39,625 bases of DNA from Hyphomicrobiales bacterium (GTDB lineage: Bacteria > Pseudomonadota > Alphaproteobacteria > Rhizobiales > Rhizobiaceae), in assembly GCA_900472605.1 (NCBI GenBank), contig UCJD01000026.1, positions 1 to 39,625 of the forward strand, in the 5' to 3' direction. The position numbers and the translations under genes are program-made. This document shows, one piece after another, positions 35,501 to 39,625 of the stretch. Below the pieces are notes generated by a model, which worked only from the letters and a program-made list of their open reading frames with translations, was not told the DNA's origin and did no database searches. The first letter of the stretch is position 1. Each line of letters starts with the position of its first letter.

Positions 35501-36244
35501 GTGAATATTCATTCATTAATTCAATTACTTGTCGTTCTTGAGGAGTGCCGGAAACCGGAAGCGGTGGTCGATGAGCTTAAGCACGTCATCCAATCTTATG
35601 GCTTCGAGTTTCATGGACTGCTCCGGTATCCGAAACATAGCGAGGATCTGACCAGTGCCGTGCTGGCAGGTGAGTGGCCTGAAGGCTGGCCGCAGGTCTA
35701 TCTCGGCAAGAAGTACATGCTCAGCGATCCGACGGTCCGCTATCTCGCCTTCGCGCAACAGCCGTTCCGCTGGAAAGATGGCTTGGCTGCGTTCCGCAAG
35801 GATCCGCACTACCGCCGGATGGAGCAGATGATGTCTGCCGCTTCGGGCTATGGCCTGAAGGATGGCTACACGTTTCCCGTCCACGGGCGAAGCGGCGTGC
35901 TCGGCTATCTGAGCGTCGGGGGCAAGCCGATCGATCTGTCTCCGCTTGAGATCACCCTGTTCGATGCGATCGCCAAGCGGGCCTTCTGGCGCCTCCTGGA
36001 ACTGCGCGGCGAAGACGGTTCGGTATCGGATGACCTGCCCGGCGCCGACACGCGGCTCACGCGCCGCGAAATGGAAATCCTGCAGTACCTTGGCGAAGGT
36101 TTGACGTCGGTCGAGATCGGCAAGCTGTTGCAGATATCGAACCATACGGTCGACTGGTACATGAACGGGTTGCAGGACAAGCTGAAGGCGAAGAACCGCC
36201 AGCATGCCGTAGCCGTTGCTTTCCGCCATGGGCTCATTACCTAG
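35501..36244 (+). CDS. expR: LuxR-family quorum-sensing regulator, ExpR-type
   Basis: A 247-residue transcription regulator. The N-terminal autoinducer-binding domain (about 20-165) keeps the usual acyl-homoserine-lactone contacts (WPEGWPQVYLGKKYMLSDPTVRY with W, Y, D and P; FRWKD; GYTFPVHG). The C-terminal LuxR HTH (about 180-245) reads LTRREMEILQYLGEGLTSVEIGKLLQISNHTVDWYMNGLQDKLKAKNRQHAVAVAF. The start is GTG 35501. No luxI-type synthase lies in the window, so it is a solo. I assign expR because the order ndvA-expR-pyc is that of S. meliloti, where ExpR controls exopolysaccharide and motility, and because the N-terminus NIHSLIQLLVVLEECRKPEA fits rhizobial ExpR. Confidence 0.85.
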   Translation: MNIHSLIQLLVVLEECRKPEAVVDELKHVIQSYGFEFHGLLRYPKHSEDLTSAVLAGEWPEGWPQVYLGKKYMLSDPTVRYLAFAQQPFRWKDGLAAFRKDPHYRRMEQMMSAASGYGLKDGYTFPVHGRSGVLGYLSVGGKPIDLSPLEITLFDAIAKRAFWRLLELRGEDGSVSDDLPGADTRLTRREMEILQYLGEGLTSVEIGKLLQISNHTVDWYMNGLQDKLKAKNRQHAVAVAFRHGLIT

Positions 36245-36263
36245 TTTAGAGAAATTCGATCTG

Positions 36264-36300
36264 GCGCTGTCTTGGGAAATTGAACTTTCCGTGACAGCGC
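36264..36300. repeat. Long imperfect hairpin between expR and pyc
   Basis: GCGCTGTC (36264-36271) pairs with GACAGCGC (36293-36300), and the stem continues inwards through GGGAAA/TTTCC after one mismatch. The loop is about 7 nt. It starts 20 nt after the expR stop, but no T tract follows, so it is either a weak terminator of expR or a control site for pyc. Confidence 0.4.
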
Positions 36301-36358
36301 GTTAAGACTCCTTTCGCGGGTGCAGCATTGCCCGTCTTTATGCCGTGAGGAGACGCAT

Positions 36359-39300
36359 TTGCCCATTTCCAAGATCCTTGTCGCCAACCGTTCCGAAATT
36401 GCCATCCGCGTGTTTCGCGCTGCCAACGAGCTCGGGATAAAAACGGTCGCGATATGGGCTGAGGAAGACAAGCTGGCGCTGCATCGCTTCAAGGCGGACG
36501 AGAGCTATCAGGTCGGCCGCGGTCCGCATCTTGCGCGCGATCTCGGGCCGATCGAGAGCTATCTGTCGATCGACGAAGTGATCCGCGTCGCCAAGCTCTC
36601 CGGCGCCGATGCCATCCACCCGGGCTATGGTCTCTTGTCCGAGAGCCCCGAATTCGTCGATGCCTGCAACAAGGCCGGCATCATCTTCATCGGCCCGAAG
36701 GCCGACACGATGCGCCAGCTCGGCAACAAGGTCGCTGCGCGCAATCTGGCGATCTCCGTCGGCGTTCCCGTCGTTCCGGCGACCGAGCCGCTTCCCGACG
36801 ACATGGACGTGGTCGCCAAGATGGCAGAGGAAATCGGCTATCCCGTCATGCTCAAGGCGTCGTGGGGCGGCGGCGGTCGCGGCATGCGCGCCATCCGCGA
36901 CCCGAAGGATCTTGCCCGCGAGGTGACCGAAGCCAAGCGCGAGGCGATGGCCGCCTTCGGCAAGGATGAGGTTTATCTCGAAAAGCTCGTCGAGCGCGCC
37001 CGCCACGTCGAAAGCCAGATCCTGGGTGATACGCATGGCAATGTCGTGCACCTGTTCGAACGCGACTGCTCGATCCAGCGCCGTAACCAGAAGGTCGTCG
37101 AGCGCGCGCCCGCACCCTATCTCAGTGAGGCGCAGCGCCAGGAACTGGCCGCTTACTCGCTGAAGATCGCGGGAGCCACCGGTTATGTCGGCGCCGGCAC
37201 CGTCGAGTACCTGATGGATGCCGACACCGGAAAATTCTATTTCATCGAGGTCAATCCGCGCATCCAGGTCGAGCACACGGTGACTGAAGTCGTCACCGGC
37301 ATCGATATCGTCAAGGCGCAGATCCATATCCTCGACGGCTTCGCGATCGGCACGCCGGAATCGGGTGTTCCCGCACAGGCCGATATCCGGCTTAATGGCC
37401 ATGCCCTGCAGTGCCGCATCACGACCGAAGATCCGGAGCACAATTTCATTCCGGACTATGGACGTATCACCGCCTATCGTTCGGCATCCGGCTTCGGTAT
37501 CCGTCTCGATGGCGGCACGTCCTACTCCGGCGCCATCATTACTCGCTATTACGATCCGCTGCTGGTGAAGGTTACGGCTTGGGCGCCGAGCCCTTCGGAA
37601 GCGATCTCGCGCATGGACCGCGCGCTGCGCGAATTCCGTATCCGCGGCGTCGCGACCAACCTGACCTTCCTGGAAGCGATCATCACGCATCCGAAGTTCA
37701 AGGACAACACCTACACGACGCGCTTCATCGACACGACGCCGGAGCTGTTCCAGCAGGTCAAGCGCCAGGACCGCGCGACCAAGCTTCTGACCTATCTCGC
37801 CGACGTGACGGTCAACGGCCATCCGGAAGCCAAGGACCGGCCAAAGCCGACGGCTGACGCCGCCGAGCCCGTCGTTCCCTATACCAACGGCGCCACCGTC
37901 AAGGATGGCACCAAGCAGCTGCTCGATAAGCTTGGTCCGAAGAAGTTCGGCGAATGGATGCGCAACGAAAAGCGCGTTCTGATGACCGACACGACGATGC
38001 GCGACGGCCATCAGTCGCTGCTCGCCACCCGCATGCGCACCTACGACATCGCCCGCATCGCCGGCACCTACGCGCATGCGCTGCCGAACCTGCTCTCGCT
38101 GGAATGCTGGGGCGGCGCCACCTTCGACGTCTCGATGCGCTTCCTGACGGAAGACCCGTGGGAGCGCCTGTCACAGGTGCGTGAGGCAGCACCGAACCTG
38201 CTGTTGCAGATGCTGCTGCGCGGTGCCAACGGCGTCGGCTACAAGAACTATCCCGATAACGTCGTCAAATACTTCGTCCGTCAGGCTGCTGCCGGCGGCA
38301 TCGATCTTTTCCGCGTCTTCGACTGCCTGAACTGGGTGGAGAACATGCGCGTGTCGATGGATGCTGTGGCCGAGGAGAACAAGCTCTGCGAAGCGGCGAT
38401 CTGCTACACGGGCGATATCCTGAACTCGGCGCGTCCGAAGTATGACCTGAAATATTACACCGATCTCGCCGTCCAGCTGGAAAAGGCCGGCGCCCATATC
38501 ATCGCGCTGAAGGACATGGCGGGCCTGTTGAAGCCGGCTGCGGCCACGGTGCTGTTCAAGGCGCTGCGCGAGGCGACCTCGCTGCCGATCCATTTCCACA
38601 CACACGACACCTCGGGCATCGCCGCTGCGACTGTTCTTGCGGCCGTTGATGCCGGCGTCGATGCCGTCGATGCCGCCATGGACGCGCTGTCGGGCAACAC
38701 CTCGCAGCCGTGCCTCGGCTCGATCGTCGAAGCGCTGCGCGGTTCCGAGCGTGATCCGGGTCTCGATCCGGAATGGATCCGCCGCATCTCCTTCTACTGG
38801 GAAGCGGTGCGCCATCAGTACGCGGCCTTCGAAAGCGATCTCAAGGGACCGGCGTCGGAAGTCTATCTGCACGAAATGCCGGGCGGTCAGTTCACCAATC
38901 TCAAGGAGCAGGCCCGCTCGCTTGGTCTCGAAACCCGCTGGCATCAGGTCGCCCAGACCTATGCCGACGTCAACCAGATGTTCGGCGATATCGTCAAGGT
39001 GACGCCGTCCTCCAAGGTGGTCGGCGACATGGCGCTGATGATGGTTTCTCAGGATCTCACTGTCGAAGACGTGGTCAATCCGGCCAAGGACGTCTCCTTC
39101 CCGGAATCCGTCGTGTCGATGCTGAAGGGCGATCTCGGTCAACCGCCGTCGGGCTGGCCGGAAGCGCTGCAGAAGAAGGCGCTGAAGGGCGACGCCCCCT
39201 ATACGGTGCGCCCGGGCTCGCTGCTCGCGGATGCCGATCTGGATGCCGAACGCAAGACGATCGAGACCAAGCTGGAACGCGAGGTCAGCGACTTCGAATT

Positions 39301-39625
39301 CGCCTCCTACCTGATGTATCCGAAGGTCTTTACCGATTTCGCCTTCGCGTCGGATACCTATGGCCCGGTTTCGGTCCTGCCGACGCCCGCCTACTTCTAC
39401 GGTCTCGGCGACGGTGAAGAACTGTTTGCCGACATTGAGAAGGGCAAGACGCTCGTCATCGTCAACCAGGCGATGAGCGGCACCGACAGCCAGGGCATGG
39501 TCACGGTGTTCTTCGAACTCAACGGCCAGCCGCGCCGCATCAAGGTTCCGGATCGCGCCCACGGCGCCACCGGTGCCGCCGCCCGCCGCAAGGCGGAGCC
39601 GGGCAATGCCGCCCATGTCGGCGCG
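36359..39625 (+). CDS. pyc: Pyruvate carboxylase (3' end beyond the window)
   Basis: Biotin enzyme that makes oxaloacetate from pyruvate, bicarbonate and ATP (anaplerosis); active as a tetramer. Translation starts at TTG 36359 (MPISKILVANRSEIAIRVFRAANELG), with GAGGAG 6 nt upstream. 1089 codons run without a stop to the window edge; rhizobial enzymes have about 1154. Biotin carboxylase domain (1-450): GYGLLSESPEF, KASWGGGGRGMR, FIEVNPRIQVEHTVTE. Allosteric linker about 450-530. Carboxyltransferase domain (about 530-1000): TDTTMRDGHQSLLATR, LECWGGATFD, LKDMAGLLKP (carbamylated Lys) and PIHFHTHDTSG (metal His). The end falls at GNAAHVGA, just before the biotin-carrier domain with AMKM, which is not seen. 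It follows expR by 114 nt in the same direction. Confidence 0.97.
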   Translation, partial: MPISKILVANRSEIAIRVFRAANELGIKTVAIWAEEDKLALHRFKADESYQVGRGPHLARDLGPIESYLSIDEVIRVAKLSGADAIHPGYGLLSESPEFVDACNKAGIIFIGPKADTMRQLGNKVAARNLAISVGVPVVPATEPLPDDMDVVAKMAEEIGYPVMLKASWGGGGRGMRAIRDPKDLAREVTEAKREAMAAFGKDEVYLEKLVERARHVESQILGDTHGNVVHLFERDCSIQRRNQKVVERAPAPYLSEAQRQELAAYSLKIAGATGYVGAGTVEYLMDADTGKFYFIEVNPRIQVEHTVTEVVTGIDIVKAQIHILDGFAIGTPESGVPAQADIRLNGHALQCRITTEDPEHNFIPDYGRITAYRSASGFGIRLDGGTSYSGAIITRYYDPLLVKVTAWAPSPSEAISRMDRALREFRIRGVATNLTFLEAIITHPKFKDNTYTTRFIDTTPELFQQVKRQDRATKLLTYLADVTVNGHPEAKDRPKPTADAAEPVVPYTNGATVKDGTKQLLDKLGPKKFGEWMRNEKRVLMTDTTMRDGHQSLLATRMRTYDIARIAGTYAHALPNLLSLECWGGATFDVSMRFLTEDPWERLSQVREAAPNLLLQMLLRGANGVGYKNYPDNVVKYFVRQAAAGGIDLFRVFDCLNWVENMRVSMDAVAEENKLCEAAICYTGDILNSARPKYDLKYYTDLAVQLEKAGAHIIALKDMAGLLKPAAATVLFKALREATSLPIHFHTHDTSGIAAATVLAAVDAGVDAVDAAMDALSGNTSQPCLGSIVEALRGSERDPGLDPEWIRRISFYWEAVRHQYAAFESDLKGPASEVYLHEMPGGQFTNLKEQARSLGLETRWHQVAQTYADVNQMFGDIVKVTPSSKVVGDMALMMVSQDLTVEDVVNPAKDVSFPESVVSMLKGDLGQPPSGWPEALQKKALKGDAPYTVRPGSLLADADLDAERKTIETKLEREVSDFEFASYLMYPKVFTDFAFASDTYGPVSVLPTPAYFYGLGDGEELFADIEKGKTLVIVNQAMSGTDSQGMVTVFFELNGQPRRIKVPDRAHGATGAAARRKAEPGNAAHVGA

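Noticed and set aside
36338..38077. 579-codon open frame on the minus strand opposite pyc (with a similar one at 38171-39616)
   Set aside because: Low-information antisense reading; the plus strand encodes intact pyruvate carboxylase domains over the same bases.

Overview
The window is chromosomal DNA of a Rhizobium-type alphaproteobacterium (Rhizobiaceae, close to the R. etli / R. leguminosarum group). The evidence is the cyclic beta-glucan exporter ndvA next to a LuxR-type expR and pyc, the obgE-proB-proA-nadD and rsfS-rlmH-envC-ctpA gene strings, an alphaproteobacterial SOS box (GTTC-N7-GTTC), CTTGAC/CTATAT-like promoters, and protein sequences that read as rhizobial throughout. Base composition and codon use look uniform. 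I see no insertion sequence, phage gene or CRISPR array. This is core chromosome, not an island.

Layout. 1-1160: tRNA-Ser(CGA) on the minus strand, then rplU-rpmA with a perfect terminator. 1184-2421: two overlapping GNAT acetyltransferases; the first carries an in-frame palindromic insert. 2462-3331 (minus): an endonuclease/exonuclease/phosphatase protein that probably starts at ATT, divergent from obgE. 3409-7551: obgE-proB-proA-nadD, tightly overlapped (GTPase, first two steps of proline synthesis, NAD synthesis). 7552-8031: a long intergenic region holding, on the minus strand, a small RNA with three hairpins, each showing an anti-Shine-Dalgarno loop (alpha-r14/NfeR1 type), then a candidate ModE site. 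8032-11034: modABC molybdate importer with an intercistronic terminator, and a convergent short ModE regulator. 11228-16995: rsfS, rlmH, envC-like, ctpA, a divergent polysaccharide deacetylase and rppH (ribosome maturation, cell-wall hydrolase control, RNA decapping). 17037-17799 (minus): bfd-bfr iron storage. 17977-23823 (minus): the imuA-imuB-dnaE2 damage-inducible mutasome behind a perfect SOS box. 23987-28287: a small zinc-metallopeptidase-like protein, DUF1737 protein, CitE-like CoA lyase, small membrane protein, VOC protein, leuD and a PLP dehydratase. 28434-29546: leuB, followed directly by a 15/16 match to the ParB-binding site parS. 29666-31359: two tandem PAP2 phosphatases. 31292-33178 (minus): an MHS-type MFS transporter with a large extra loop. 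33410-35173 (minus): ndvA. 35501-36244: expR. 36359 to the end: pyc, cut by the window edge just before its biotin-carrier domain.

Most genes are well-known housekeeping genes. The most notable non-coding signals are the three-loop anti-SD small RNA, the parS-like site after leuB, the divergent EEP/obgE promoter pair with its ATT start, and the palindromic insert in the acetyltransferase. Non-ATG starts chosen from ribosome-binding sites are common here: TTG for modB, bfr and pyc; GTG for nadD, bfd, imuA, ndvA and expR. No database or folding software was used; family names rest on recognised motifs and remembered family sequences.
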